From: Gautieria morchelliformis
Taxonomy: Eukaryota; Basidiomycota; Agaricomycetes; Gomphales; Gomphaceae
Direction: 5' to 3'
Length of the DNA: 64,000 bases
Assembly (NCBI GenBank): GCA_015179125.1
Contig: WHVA01000071.1
Coordinates: 1-64,000, forward strand
Program-made: the position numbers and the translations under genes
In this document: positions 24,525 to 36,255 of the stretch, piece by piece
How positions within the stretch are numbered: position 1 is the stretch's first letter
Layout: each line of letters begins with the position of its first letter
Notes under the pieces: model-generated
Told to the model about the DNA's origin: nothing
Seen by the model: only the letters and a program-made list of their open reading frames with translations
Databases searched by the model: none

Positions 24525-25661
24525 TGTCAAGATTGGTTTTTAGGTGTTAATATCGTGTATTAGTGAACACAGCGAATGCCCGAATAACTTGTGCGAATAA
24601 GTATGCCGCTCGGCAAATAGATGAACCAATGAACGTTCACAAGGTAAGAGGGTTGCCCGAACGGGGCTCACCCTATCTACAGTCATAGCGAAATAGCCCG
24701 TGGCACTTGACAATGTGACATGCAAGGTCTCACGGAAGGGCTGTCTAAGTCTCAACAATCCCTTCGCCGGCGAAGGTGCTCCTTCGGAGCCCTTCGCCAA
24801 CAGCACAGAAAATGGTTCGAAAGCTAAGGTAACGAAGATGAAGTATGAGAACTCACCAGTGATGCCTAAGTCCTCTGCTAGTCGAAGATAGAAATCTCCA
24901 AGAGAAGCTTAAGACGATGACCACAGCGAGGTCGAATTTGCACAAGATGAATGATGTATGATAATTGAACTGGGGAATATACATGTGAATGTAAACTACT
25001 TATATCGAATGCTCGTAAGGTATCAGCGAATAGGAAAGAGGCCGTCACGAGTCAGGGTTGGATAGGGGTGCGCAGTCATGATACAACATAGATGAAATAA
25101 ACATACAATAGAATGAGAGAAGAGGGAGAACATGAAACGACGGAGGGTGAAGGTGGCGAAGACACCTGTGTATGAAATCATGTCTTGGGGCCCGCATATA
25201 CACTGCCCTGCACGGGTTCTTCATCTACTGGGTTGATCCCACATGACCCACGGGTAGGACATCCCGCGAACGCACCCTGCTCATATGAACACCAAAAGGG
25301 GGTTGGATCGAGAAGCTGATGGAGTTACTGACGAGCCATCATGCCGGATAGGGATGTCGATCGTGATTTGATGGTGTGCCTGCTGGCGAATGATGCGAGC
25401 AGCGAATGGTCGTTCAGCGAAATGCGAGGAAGGGTGAACAGAGGTGACATAGAGGAGGAGAGGTCGAGGTGGAGGGCGAAGCCGAGCGAACACTGGGGAG
25501 GAGTAGCGAAAGGGGAAATGGGGATAACAAGGTGCAGGAAATACACAGGTCATGACAATTCAATTACCAGAACACCATCGGAAGAGGGTCGAGCAGAGGA
25601 GGTGGTATACCCAGTGATGACTGCCAAGTCAGTCCAAAGACGTTGATCGTGCGTTTGACGG
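24525..25661 (-). mobile_element. LTR of gypsy family C, diverged and isolated
   Basis: Homologous over about 1 kb to the LTR at 45,464-46,553: it begins TGTCAAGATTGGTTTTTAGG on the plus strand and shares CACAGCGAATGCC, the AAATAGCCCGTGGCACTTGA stretch and CATGACCCACGGGTAGGA. Similarity fades after about 25,557 and the far end is only approximate. No adjoining internal region of the same family and no matching target duplication were found, so it is probably an old solo or truncated LTR. Orientation is inferred from element C. Confidence 0.6.
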
Positions 25662-27727
25662 CGTGGCTATGGTAATTGGCGCGAACAGCGAGAATCGGTT
25701 GCCGAACATGACAATGGTGATCGGAACGAACACGAAGGTGGAGTGAGAAAATAGGAAAACTGAGCATCTGAGTATGGGAAATAAATGCGTCATGACAGCT
25801 GGTCACCAAACTGCTCGACGGTACGGGTACAGCCATATTACAGGCATATGGGCTTTACGGGATGTGTGTGACTCTTAAATGTATTACAGCCATGGTAAAT
25901 ATCTAGGTACATGATTCTTATTCATCCAGCTTCACCCGTGCCACCTTGAGGGATTGTTTGATGATCACCAGCGTAATGTGCCTTCAGACTTGCACGCTGC
26001 AAGGATACTTATTGTATCCCATCCACCAGAGAAGATCTGCTCCACTGTGATGGCAGAACCCAGACATGCTGCATATGAGTCAAAGAGTTGGTCAGTTAGG
26101 AATGAGGAGCGGGGGAAGTAAGACCAGGTGTATATGCCCGTTGGGACTCGTGCGTAGGGTCGGCGCAGCACATAAGCTGAAGCCTAGTCCCTCTCCGACT
26201 TCCCCATCCAAACCTCGCCCCATAACCTCAGACCGTACCTCGGGTTTCGCTCCTGACCTCGGTCAACCTTACGACGGATCGTATCGTAACAGTATTTTCA
26301 GACTGCTTACACCCTACGTATCCCTTTTCTTCACTATGTCCATGATAACTCGCTCTTGCACCCTTTGGGGTATATCAGAACAACGACATTTCTCGGAAGC
26401 CCCCGATGATTCACCACCGTCCCCGGGGATACCCCTCGTAGACCCCGCCGAGACCGACACGATTGAAACAGCCTTACAAACGATTTTGGCTAAGTTAGAT
26501 ATTCCACGAAGTGGTGGAAATGCAATGCAGAATGAGTCGGATTTCGGAAAAGCAGAAGTAGTGGAAGAGAGGATGTCCGCGAAGTTGGCAAAGGTCAAAC
26601 CCGCAACTCCGGCGGACTTTGATGGAGATTGGGAGAAGGGATGCGCATTCTTCAACACATGCAGCATCTACTTTGCAATTGTCGGAGACCCCTTTCCGAA
26701 TGACCAGGCTCGGATTCACTGGGCATTGTTCTTTTTCACATTGGACTGTGCAGCCTGTTTTGCAAACAAGGTGATCTGACATGAAGCAAAGGGCAAGGGC
26801 AACTACTTCCGGGACTGGGATGCCTTCGAAAAATCGTTTCCGACCAGTTCTGCCCAAAAAACGAGCAAATCACAGCCTTATGAAGCTTGAGGAGACCAGC
26901 TGGTACCAGGCCAAGGATCCGGTCGATGACTACATCAATGGCTTTCAGGAGCTCATCGACCTTGTGAAATATGACGACAACAAGATGATCGACATCAAAT
27001 TCCAACAAGGACTTGATCCGACACTCCAGAACCAAGTCGCACTGCTTGGGGATGGAGCTCCAGATTTCGATGACCTGGAAGGGTGGTACCAAGCTGCACA
27101 AAGGGTGTCCCGGAACAGGGAAGCAAATGAGGCCTTTGTGGAGATGAACCGGAGCATGATGTGCAGTTCTGCTCGTCCTACTCCACCTGTGCCAAAACCT
27201 GGAGCAGTATCCATTCTGATACGGAAGATATTTCCAACGGTTGCTCCACCTGCCCCTGCTGGGAACCCGAGCCCCCCTCCTTCGAAGAGTGGCCCTGCCC
27301 CAATGGATGTTGGCCGCATGCGTGGAAAAGCAAGCACAACTATCACCTGCTTCCGATGCTGGCAGCCAGGCCACTATGCCCGTGAATGCCCCCAAGCCTT
27401 CGACATCTGGCTTATGACCATGGAGGAGAAACTTGAGCTCCTTCCAGAGTTCCTTGCACTGGCATACATAAGCAGAGTGCCCACTGTGGAAGAAAGTTCC
27501 GAAAATGCGGAACATGGTGCATTGGAAGTGGAAGATGTGTTGGATTTTGTGATGTGCAGTGGGTGAGATGTGTGCCCCTGCTGCCTGTACATAACCAGTT
27601 TGCCTGTCTTGAAGTAGAGAATGAGAAGCCCCCACCCCCCTCACTTCGTGCAGACCCACCGGATAAAGTCACACAAAAGCCAAGTCTGACATCCCGCCCC
27701 CTCCGCCTCCGCCCTTGGGAGAGATGC
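25662..27727 (+). mobile_element. Ty3/gypsy element E, 5' part with gag
   Basis: Gag-like sequence of a Ty3/gypsy element. KVKPATPADFDGDWEKGCAF and RIHWALFFFTLD (about 26,600-26,750) match the capsid-type gag of agaricomycete gypsy elements. YQAKDPVDDYINGFQELIDL follows, and a CCHC zinc knuckle CFRCWQPGHYAREC lies near 27,350. The element is broken (a few breaks) and is cut at 27,727 by insertion of gypsy A; the continuation is at 44,545. No clear 5' LTR of its own could be delimited between 25,662 and 26,300. A fossil. Confidence 0.65.
27723..27727. repeat. Target-site duplication GATGC, left copy
   Basis: Five bases immediately before the TGTAAA start of the LTR at 27,728. The same GATGC occurs at 44,545-44,549 immediately after TTTACA. 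This marks the outer limits of gypsy A within element E. Confidence 0.8.
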
Positions 27728-27942
27728 TGTAAATAACCTATGTATCTACATGTACAATAGTTATTACATAATCCCAGTGGGCCCCTTAGGGACCCACTGT
27801 ATAGTTTATGCATGGGAACCGGCCAGCGGTTCCCATCGCATCTTACTCTTACCTGTCACTACGTAGCATTCAGAATACCACTCATTGGTCAAGTTCTGTA
27901 GTGCCCTTGTGATACAATGTCCTAAGATCAACATCCTTTACA
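27728..27942 (+). repeat. 5' LTR of gypsy A (215 bp)
   Basis: Starts TGTAAATAACC and ends CATCCTTTACA. It is homologous to the 58,937-59,151 LTR (opposite strand) and to the split LTR at 33,036-33,216 / 44,506-44,544. It contains the palindromic segment GTGGGCCCCTTAGGGACCCAC (approximate match). Confidence 0.85.
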
Positions 27943-28593
27943 CCTTTTTGAACTATCCTGCGGTTGATCGCCATGCGACCAACCGATAGTGGGTTCGAAG
28001 CAATCTTGAAAAAGATCGCTGCGTCGATGACTAAACATCGTTGAGACCCTCCAGTAGACCCTCTACTGTTGGCTGCGAGCATGATGATTCCACGCAGTCG
28101 AAGACGGACATGAGCGACGAGCTCGAGGTCCACGCCCCAGGCGCAGCCCAGCGACACGACGGCTGACGCTACCCTGGACCAAGAGTCCAGGACGATAGAA
28201 GATGGAGAGATCGTAGATCTCACCGCCCTCGTCCCCCCAGTAGGGGATGAGGAAAACCCCGACCACGTCTCGTTGAGCGTGGCCGAGGAAGAGACGATGC
28301 CATGCAACGAGCCGGCGCCACCCCCCCATTCCTCTCTGCCCAGAGACAAAGGAAAGGGCAGAGAAGTCTCGTTGTTGTCAGATGGTAGAGCAACAATGTC
28401 AAGGCGGGCACAAAGCCACGACTCGAACTGACGCTCACGAAGTAGAGCGACGACGATCATACCTGAAGGGGGACGACAACAAAAAAGACGAGCCCCAGAC
28501 GAGGATCAGGGCTCGGAATACTCGAGCTCCAGTCGCAAGAGCTCGAGGGCTCACGCCATCGACCACGAGACGGCAGAGGCCCTGAACAAACAG

Positions 28594-30789
28594 GTGCAGG
28601 CTGCGCTGCACCGAAGCACGCTGACGCGCCACAAGCATGATCAGCTGGCATCGCAGCTTGACAACGCCACCACCGCCCTAATAGCAATCGGCAAGGAACT
28701 CCACCAGGCGGAGGAGATCAGGCTGCAAGATGCAGCCACGCTGGAGGACGTCCAGAAAGCCCTCCGCCCACGTGGGGAACGTGACACAACTCGTCCGAGC
28801 TCGCGACAGTCCGCAGCCAACGAACACAGTCACAACGTGGAAGACCCGCGCCGAAAGGAGCAGGACAAGCAGCGAATGCCGCTGCCAGCCGTCCCGGTTG
28901 AACAGGATGTAAGGTTCAGGAACGAACCTCAAGAGCAACCGGCTACCCCAACAGACAGCCGTAAGATGATCCAACAGATCATTAGGGAACAGGTCGCCTC
29001 AGAGCCTGACTCTGAAACGATGACCGAGAGCTTAGAGCTCGAAGTCGCACACTGGCAGCGTAAAGAAGCTGCAGCCGCGCGCCACCACACGCGGGCACTC
29101 GAGCTACTAGCGAAGAACGCTGAAGAAACAGTGGCCCACAGCCACACCGCTCAGCTGCCCGACGAGCAGCTCACGCAAGCTGTACAGGATGCACGGCAGG
29201 CACGCGCAGCCTACAACAGCAGGCTGCGGATCTGCAACGCGGGACTGACCGGGGACACCAGGCACAATATGCCCCCGGAACCGAGAGCACAAAATGCTCC
29301 GGATCCCGAGCCCAATCCGGGCCCAGGGCCCATCAGGGTATACAACAGCCTGCCCTGCGTGACGTCACAGCCGCGCAAGCGATCCATGGCCCCAACAGAA
29401 GGCCAGGGAATCCCTGACCAGGCCGACGTCGTACCAATGGAGCCGTACGACGGGATCACACAGATGATCCGCATGGCGTTAGCAGACACCGCGGACACAG
29501 ACCCTGAGAAGTCTGTGCTAGCAAAAGCCGGCGTGAAATTGGCTCACCCCGAGCCATATGCCTGGGGATCTGACCTCGAAGAGTTTGAAATCTTCGTGGC
29601 AGCCATCCTACGATGGCTGAAAATGAATTGCCTCCTAGGGCCAACCAGCATAGACATGCAGGTCGGCTACGTGGGCACTTGCCTCACCGGCGAAGCCCAG
29701 GAGTGGTTCCTTCGAAACGTAGAACACTTCGATCGCCAGGTCCACAGCTGGATGCTGGAAACTGTGATGCAAGGCCTTCAAAAAAGGTTCCTGCACACAC
29801 TGACGTACCATCACGCATCGAATAAATTCGACGCGGTCATGCAGGGCATGAAAACCGTTCAGGAAATGCTGAACGAGCTCACGAAATACGTGGCACGTAT
29901 GATACAGCCGCCAGACGATTACACGTTCCGGAGACGGTTCGTATCGGCGCTGCGTGAAACGCTGCGCAGTGAGGTCCTCAAAAAGGGCTATAATGCTGAG
30001 AGCAGCTCAATAGAGAAACTCTTCGAGACGGCCCGGATGATCGAGGAGGCATCCCGATACAACATGGGGATGCGCCACGCAGAAAGTGCAGCAGCAACGG
30101 CAAGCGCTGCCCGGCTCACAGGGAGCAAGCCGTTGACACAAACAGGCCTGACCAGGCCCAGCCTGTTCTCAAGAAGCGGAACAGGACAACGGCTGCCGCC
30201 CCCACACCCAGCACAAGCTGGACGCCCGCCTGAAGCTAAACAGCCTCAAGCATCAGGGTCGTCCCCACGACCTGCACCACCAACAAAGGCGTTGGGCCGG
30301 CCTAACGATCGGCCCAGCAGCGGCCAAAGCAGCACCACGTGCTTCAAATGCGGCCAACCTGGCCACAAGAGGGCGGAATGCCCCCGGCTTAAGTCCAGTA
30401 TCAGGACAGCGGCCGCGAGGCATGAAGAGGAGACCGAAGATCCGGAGACGGATCTCGGTCAAAATTCTCTCCACCAAATTGATGAAGAGGGGGAGGGTGA
30501 TCCCCAACCCAACGACACTCCGGACAACGGAGACGTGCCCGCTGAAGAGTGGGACCCCGAGCCGTCCCAATACTATGAATGGGACAAGGAGGTGGAAGAC
30601 ACCACCTACAGGTCCAGTGCAATCAGATTCATGCCGGAGGACGAAACCACCACGAAAGTCATGGCGGCATGCACGTCGTCACGCCAGACAAGGCGGCCGA
30701 GCCGGTGTATCACCACCGAAGCAAACACAGGACGCGGCCAACGCGCCCACGCAGTGAGAACCGTACCCTATCGGGGTACTGGAAAATAA
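28594..30789 (+). CDS. Gypsy A gag-type ORF with zinc knuckle (fossil element)
   Basis: A long open frame of 731 codons with a helical, charged N-terminus, a capsid-like centre (around EEFEIFVAAILRWLKMN and TGEAQEWFLRNVEHFD, about 29,580-29,730), a Pro/Ser linker, and a CCHC knuckle CFKCGQPGHKRAEC near 30,340. The tail is acidic. Gag proteins package element RNA into virus-like particles. Open sequence also extends upstream of the ATG. As a part of a broken element it is treated as a fossil; this ORF itself is open throughout. Confidence 0.75.
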   Translation: MQAALHRSTLTRHKHDQLASQLDNATTALIAIGKELHQAEEIRLQDAATLEDVQKALRPRGERDTTRPSSRQSAANEHSHNVEDPRRKEQDKQRMPLPAVPVEQDVRFRNEPQEQPATPTDSRKMIQQIIREQVASEPDSETMTESLELEVAHWQRKEAAAARHHTRALELLAKNAEETVAHSHTAQLPDEQLTQAVQDARQARAAYNSRLRICNAGLTGDTRHNMPPEPRAQNAPDPEPNPGPGPIRVYNSLPCVTSQPRKRSMAPTEGQGIPDQADVVPMEPYDGITQMIRMALADTADTDPEKSVLAKAGVKLAHPEPYAWGSDLEEFEIFVAAILRWLKMNCLLGPTSIDMQVGYVGTCLTGEAQEWFLRNVEHFDRQVHSWMLETVMQGLQKRFLHTLTYHHASNKFDAVMQGMKTVQEMLNELTKYVARMIQPPDDYTFRRRFVSALRETLRSEVLKKGYNAESSSIEKLFETARMIEEASRYNMGMRHAESAAATASAARLTGSKPLTQTGLTRPSLFSRSGTGQRLPPPHPAQAGRPPEAKQPQASGSSPRPAPPTKALGRPNDRPSSGQSSTTCFKCGQPGHKRAECPRLKSSIRTAAARHEEETEDPETDLGQNSLHQIDEEGEGDPQPNDTPDNGDVPAEEWDPEPSQYYEWDKEVEDTTYRSSAIRFMPEDETTTKVMAACTSSRQTRRPSRCITTEANTGRGQRAHAVRTVPYRGTGK

Positions 30790-31274
30790 ACGGCGTAAAA
30801 GCCCACTGCCTGCTAGATAGCGGCAGCAAAGGGGTAATGCTATCCCCCGAATTCACGCGAGCTACAGGGATGAAGACATTCTTCCTGGAGCAGCCAATCG
30901 CGCTGCAGCTAGCCTGCATAGGCAGCTGTTCCACGATTGACTATGGAACGAACACGACCATCAAATTTGGTCGTGAGACATACGACGAATATTTCGACGT
31001 AGCGAACATCGAATATTACGATGCTATCTTAGGGACACCGTTCCTAAGGAGATTCGGCATAACCCTGGACTTCTCGAGCCCAGGGACGATCTGCAAGGGG
31101 AATGAAGTGATCCCCATGGGCAAGGTCTCGTTCGGCGATGACGGATCGATGAACGAGGACAAGGGGCCACGGGTGAGCAGGATCACCCAGGCACCGAAGC
31201 CTAAACTTGGCTCATTGAAGCCAGGAGGACGAGTCGCGGGACGACTCGTCCTCGAACTCACCCTACAACCGTAG
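30780..31274 (+). CDS. Gypsy A aspartic protease region (fossil element)
   Basis: A retropepsin-like segment in a frame overlapping the end of gag: INGVKAHCLLDSGSKGVMLS has the active-site DSG motif, and EYYDAILGTPFLRRFGITLD is the ILG-type flap/second motif. The frame relation to gag is one the family often bridges by read-through or frameshifting. Pol on this strand does not follow; the next recognised sequence is a DIRS-type element. Confidence 0.7.
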   Translation, partial: WKINGVKAHCLLDSGSKGVMLSPEFTRATGMKTFFLEQPIALQLACIGSCSTIDYGTNTTIKFGRETYDEYFDVANIEYYDAILGTPFLRRFGITLDFSSPGTICKGNEVIPMGKVSFGDDGSMNEDKGPRVSRITQAPKPKLGSLKPGGRVAGRLVLELTLQP

Positions 31275-31330
31275 GGACTCTCACCGAAACGGTGAAAGCG
31301 ATGGGGAAGAGGAAGGCGGTTCCACACGCC

Positions 31331-31690
31331 GCGGGACCTAATAGACGCCCACAGTGCCTGCTGAATAAGTGATCTTGAGTCCGCTAGGACTAGCTAGGCG
31401 AGATTTATTGGTAGGCCCCAACTAAATCTTGCTGTGGTTTGGGGGGAGAGGCGCAGGACTTCCGCAGCTGGCAACGCGGGGAATCCTGAGATCAGGTGTG
31501 GGTTCAGCAGGGTGCCTCGATCGCCCCCCGAGGCCACGCGATGACATCACGTGACCTCCAGCCGAAAACCTGACGCCCTCGAGCGTGAGGGTGCGGAGGG
31601 AAACTCCACCACCCATACTCCGTCACTCCAACGGAGCGACGGGACGTGAGTTTCCATCCGGAACTCACACCCCCCAGACCCAATGGTACA
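31331..31690. other. Unassigned, probable DIRS end
   Basis: GC-rich stretch between the gypsy protease region and the tyrosine-recombinase region. It probably contains the terminal sequence of the DIRS-like element and its junction with gypsy A. Boundary not identified. Confidence 0.3.
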
Positions 31691-32547
31691 TCAGAATGAT
31701 TGCAAGCTCCTACATACGATGGACATGCGGGAAGTAAGTGACACCGTCGACTCAAAGGCTTCCCCTACAAAATCAGGTAGTATCTGTTCTATCTTCCTCC
31801 AGTACAGGAGGAAGGCACTCGAGGACCAACGTCCTATGACCATCACTATCCAAGGGTCGATGCCCAACATTAACATGTGGGTTGTCCCCCAGATGCGGAA
31901 GCCGTGACCCTGCAAGCAGCCTAGGCCCGCTCTGGACCAAACCTCATTGCACCTGCCCAGGAACCAGTCCCTCGTCATGGGCGCCCAGCCCCCGTCCGCC
32001 GTTTCAAACGCGAAGAGCGGGGCTGCAGCCGGCACACGCGCACTGCAGAGAAGATGCTGCTCCAGGGCCCTAGTGGGGCTTGTTGGATCATCTACGTCAA
32101 TTAATTGAATGTCATCGCCGAGGTGACGCTGAGTTTTCGAGTAAGGAATGTGAAAGGTCGTGAATCTCCGGCCCTGCTTGGCCACGCCGCAGGTTATGAC
32201 CGTGGAGCGCGCCACATGATACCTCGGATCAAAGGCATGTCTGGATGGGACTACAAGTTCAACTAGACGGCAGCACGCCCAGAATGCGGTTGCCGCTGTA
32301 GCATAGATGGCTGCATCAAAGGCGTTAGACAGGTTCAGGTTGTCCCGCAGGACGAGCAAGTGCTTTTGTGTCACTGGCTGGCGCCACGGTCTCTTCGATT
32401 CCGCTGGCACGAGATTGGCCGCGCCTTTCTTAGTGAGTGTCAGAGCCTCGCCCCCATGCCATGGGGCGCCGTGAATAATGTGATACCGGTGAAGCCCCGC
32501 CAGCCAGTTCGAGATGCATGACTCGCTGACTTTCCCAGCACCGCAGT
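31691..32547 (-). mobile_element. DIRS/Ngaro-like element: tyrosine recombinase part
   Basis: Reads as a tyrosine recombinase: QPVTQKHLLVLRDNLNLSNA, TAATAFWACCRLVELVVPSR, LFAFETADGGWAPMTRDWFL, and the C-terminal box GHGFRIWGTTHMLMLGIDPW with VMVIGRWSSSAFLLYW carrying the conserved R...R...Y pattern. Such recombinases replace the DDE integrase in DIRS and Ngaro retroelements. The rest of the element (gag-like, RT, RNase H) is at 40,218-44,017 on the other strand, each part abutting a copia LTR. Broken fossil. Confidence 0.7.
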
Positions 32548-33035
32548 TGTTAGCAACTAGGGGCTATGGCAGGGAAGGTTCGGTAGAGTTCTTAGAAAGC
32601 TAGAATCAAATATACTCTCTCAGTGAATTTATTGTCACTGATATATTAATACAATACCTAGAATCAAATATACTACATGATTTTCAGTCAACATGCTATG
32701 TAAATATGAAGAATACTACTCGCCTCTCTCAGTGAATTTATTGTCACTGAGAGAGGAGTGTAATCCTGTCTCAGAAGGCATATACTTGCACCCGGCCCTT
32801 TAGCGCCCAAGGGCTCGCGCGTCGAAGTCATTTCAAACTCCGCTGGGTGCAGCCGCCTGTGAAAGTAGAAATAACAGAATGAAATGGAGAGATACAGAGT
32901 GACTGGAAAATTTCGAAAATAAGCAGAGAAATGGATGCATGGTACAAGAACAGTATGAGAAAATATTGAAACACCACACAATAAAGTGAATATATTATGC
33001 TTGATTTTGGTGCAGGAGCATAAATGCACCCAACA
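32548..33035 (-). repeat. Copia-family LTR L1 (488 bp), inversion breakpoint
   Basis: Plus strand starts TGTTAGCAACTAGGGG and ends ATGCACCCAACA. By eye it is identical to the inverted copy at 44,018-44,505. Flanks are GCAGT on the left (32,543-32,547) and AAGGG on the right (33,036-33,040), which do not match each other but match, in reverse complement, the two flanks of the other copy. Confidence 0.85.
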
Positions 33036-33249
33036 AAGGGCACTGCAGAACTTGACCAATGAGTGGTATTCTGAATGCTACATAGTGACAGGTAAGAGTA
33101 AGATGCGATGGGAACCGCTGGCCGGTTCCCACGCATAAACTATACAGTGGGTCCCTAAGGGGCCCACTGGGATGATGTAATAACTATTGTACATGTAGAT
33201 ACATAGGTGATTTACACCCTCCCCCTCTATAGACAACTATAGGGGTCAA

Positions 33250-36200
33250 CTACGACTCATAGAGGTCATCCATAATGGAGTCCTCTAGAGTGGCCGATAC
33301 GATGATGTCGTCGTCGTACGGGGCCGGTGGAGCACGTGACTTCTCCAGGGGCACCTCCGCGTCATCGGTGGTGATTGGGTGAGGCTGGTTGGCCTCACCA
33401 CTAGCGGCGGTATCCACTTGGGTGATGAGGCCAGCGTCCTCGCGGAGCATGGCCTCAACGGCCAGGTCCTCAGTCTGAGGAGGGGGCCGGAAGTGCGCCA
33501 GCTCTTGGTTGAGCTGAGCGTGAGTGAGGGGTCGTGGCACCGCGGCCCTCACATGGCTGGTCTCGATGACCTTTTGTTGGCCCTCACGGGCGGCAGCACT
33601 GAATGCCACGCCGGTGATGCTGCGTTGAACATAGTGTTCAATGCGTGCCACTCGCTCGTGAGTGACCCCTGCGTAGCGGGCCAACCATCTCGCGATCTCG
33701 GTGAGGGGGATGTCGGGGCCAGCTCGGCCCCCACGGGGAATGGGCCCGTGATGGAGAGCCGCAGGGTGGTGATCTGAGGCGTCAGCACTTCCCTGGCGTC
33801 GACGAGGTTCGACCATTGGTCTGTCAAGCCGAATAGGTCGAGTAGCCTCGCCCTGAGTGGTGATGCGACCCCTTTGACCTGGGGCGCAAGGGCCTTGAAC
33901 CACATCCAGACGTCCATGTCGTCTAGGTTGAAGGTGCCATCCCTGTTGTCACGGATGGCTGATGGGATTCCTTCAGGGTTGTGTATCCAACCCTTTAGGA
34001 TGGCCGCGATATCGTGCGGGGTACCACCCACTATCACGAGACGATCCCTTTTGGGATTGCGAGCGCGCTGTTCATGCTCAATGCGTTTAAATACGCCGAT
34101 CATCTTTTTAGGAATAATAGATTAGATATATCAGAATTGATATATTTGATGACTCAGGGAGTTGGGACTCTTCGTGCACCCCTGTGCACGGTATATGCGT
34201 GAGCTGACTAAGCTCTGTGGAGCGAGTGCGTCACTGATTGATGTAGGTCACGTGACTGAGTCGAGGAAGAAACAGGTGAGAACAGAGGAACAAGGGGTCC
34301 GAAGCTTTCGCTTTTGGAACAGTATAGTGTAGCCAGTTATAGTAGACTCTCAACAAAGAATTAGAGAAATCTATCCATAAATAAGCTCTGTAGCTATCAA
34401 ACAAGTCTACAGTTACTTCAGGAGGTGAAACAGCAATTCTGGATTGTTCTGGGTAATATTCTGGATGTTTTGTTCATACATTTATGGTAGCTACTTATAC
34501 TAAAATAGTAGTGACTACCAGTGTTCAAGATAGTGATAGAATGGGTCAGGATAATGTGGAAATGCTCCACAGGCTGCATACAGCTGTGGAGCAGGAACAA
34601 TGATGGGGATACTTGTCCTACTGACAAGTATCTAAGCTGGGACCTTGGAGCAATGTACAAAGCCCCTTTTAACATGTAATACAGCTCGTAATCAGTGGAG
34701 CTGGTCAGGGGAATAGAATAGAAAAGAAATCATGTGTGTCCTGGGCTGTGTGCCTACAGCAGCGTTGGCAAGGCATTTGCCATCTCTGTACCTCTCTCCT
34801 GAGGTAGCTATTCAGTACTTCCATAGATAGGACAGTGTACTGTAATCTCCATCGTGTCCGATGTCCCTGTATGGGTCTATTAGTCCCATAGCAATATTTC
34901 TTCTGACCAGGGCCCAGGTGCCTGCTTTCCAGGGCAGGCACTGCTACTGGTGCATGGATTATTTCTCCCGGATGTTAGCTCAGTTAGACGATTGTATAGA
35001 CCTTAGAATACTGTGTGATATAGCTATCCATTTATTCTAACACATCTTGCATGTACACGCGAGCTGTGGCGTTTCTTTTGCCCGCGCTAGGAGTTCGACG
35101 AAGCGTGGGTCGTCGAGCGGGCAGACGTCGTACCATTCAGTACGATGCTGTTGGGCCTTTCCTACCGGCCGTGGTAGGAGGCCTGTCTCGGAGATCGGTG
35201 GATCTCCGAGTGGGATGAGTGTCCCCTCCCCCGGGTAGGGAGGGTGAACTGTCCCCGCCGGTGGAGGCAGGGCCACGCCAGGCCCGATGTACTGGGCCTC
35301 GACCTGTGCTATCCGCCATTGAAGGGCGGGGTCGCTGATAGTGTGCGACGATGACACCGCTAGGTGAGCACTAATCGCGCTTTCCCTCGCGATGGCTGGT
35401 CCATTGACGGTGTTGGGGGTGCCGTGCAATTTCTTGCGCTTTTTCTTTGGCTGCTCTGCTAGCCGCTGTGCCCTTTCCAGGTCATACGTCTTCCAGACGG
35501 ACGAGTCTGACTCCCATACATCTGGGACGCCGTACGCAGAGTCGGAAGGCGCACTATGCCCTTCCGTTGTTGTCGTCATCGGGGTCGGCGCCGACAATCG
35601 GGACGCTAGCCCCGATGTTGCGCGCGCCGGCAAAGGCGCTGTCGCGCGAGGTGATGATGGCCTGGCCACTGGGTCTGTGGCCGGGTTATGTCGTGGCCTT
35701 TTTGAGGCAGCGTGGACCAGGGTAACCTGGAGCTGGGCTGCGCTCAGCTGCTGCTCCAGTTCCTTGATCTTGGCGTGCTCGGTTTCGAGTGCATCATCGC
35801 AGTCTTCGACCGCACGTTCCAACTCCTTGACCTCTTTTTTGAGGTCGTGGATGTCCTGGAGGAGCTCTTCTCACACGTGACACGCAATGCCCCTTGGGAG
35901 CCATCCCCAGGCTGCATCAATGGCGTCACCGATGTCTTCGTCCCGCAATTTGACCTTGCGGGTGCCTGTCGCGGCCCTTAAGTGCGTGGCATAGTCCGCG
36001 CACGTTGCGCAATCATCTGGGTGGACGATGGCAAGGGCGTCCTCCCATCCCACAATCATCTAGTGCTCCTGGTCTACTGGAGCATGGAGAATATCTGCGG
36101 CCCCCTGTCTCGGGGCTGTTGCTCGCGCTGTGGACGTTGACGGATCAATGTCCATCCCATCTTTGGGGGGCATCATCTTTGTGGGGATGATGGCGGTAGG

Positions 36201-36255
36201 CTTCCAAGAAGCGATGCGCCCTCGGGAAGATCCGTGGTGAAAATTTAACCGCACC
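33250..36255 (-). CDS. Gypsy A third ORF downstream of pol (coiled coil; fossil)
   Basis: Lies between the pol chromodomain end and the polypurine tract, on the pol strand, where env lies in other retroelements. Recognisable parts: KMMPPKDGMDIDPSTS, IVGWEDALAIVHPDDCATCA, a coiled coil (ALETEHAKIKELEQQLSAAQ), a basic patch PKKKRKKLHG, and a C-terminal part with GTFNLDDMDVWMWFKALAPQ and ending SIMDDLYES. No signal peptide or membrane helix was seen, so an envelope role is unlikely. A closely similar ORF is in gypsy B (59,185-61,240). It is interrupted by a 937-bp solo LTR and otherwise broken. Function unknown. Confidence 0.55.
34106..35042 (-). repeat. Solo LTR (937 bp) inside gypsy A third ORF
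   Basis: Absent from the equivalent place in gypsy B (about 60,039). Flanked by CATCT at 34,101-34,105 and 35,043-35,047. Minus-strand start TGTTAGAATAAATGG; the far end reads TTATTCCTAAAA, a near-inverted repeat of the start. No coding content. Family not represented elsewhere in the window. Confidence 0.7.

Noticed and set aside
33379-33777. Plus-strand frame of 132 codons in gypsy A, also present in gypsy B (59,314-59,691)
   Set aside because: It is antisense to the third ORF, and its conservation simply follows from that ORF; no motif of its own.
35392-35880. Plus-strand frame of 162 codons, Cys/Ser-rich
   Set aside because: Complement of the coiled-coil region of the gypsy A third ORF; the composition is that expected of a shadow.
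33250-36255. Third ORF of gypsy A/B as an envelope gene
   Set aside because: No signal peptide, membrane helix or cysteine-rich ectodomain visible; coiled coil and basic patch fit an intracellular protein.
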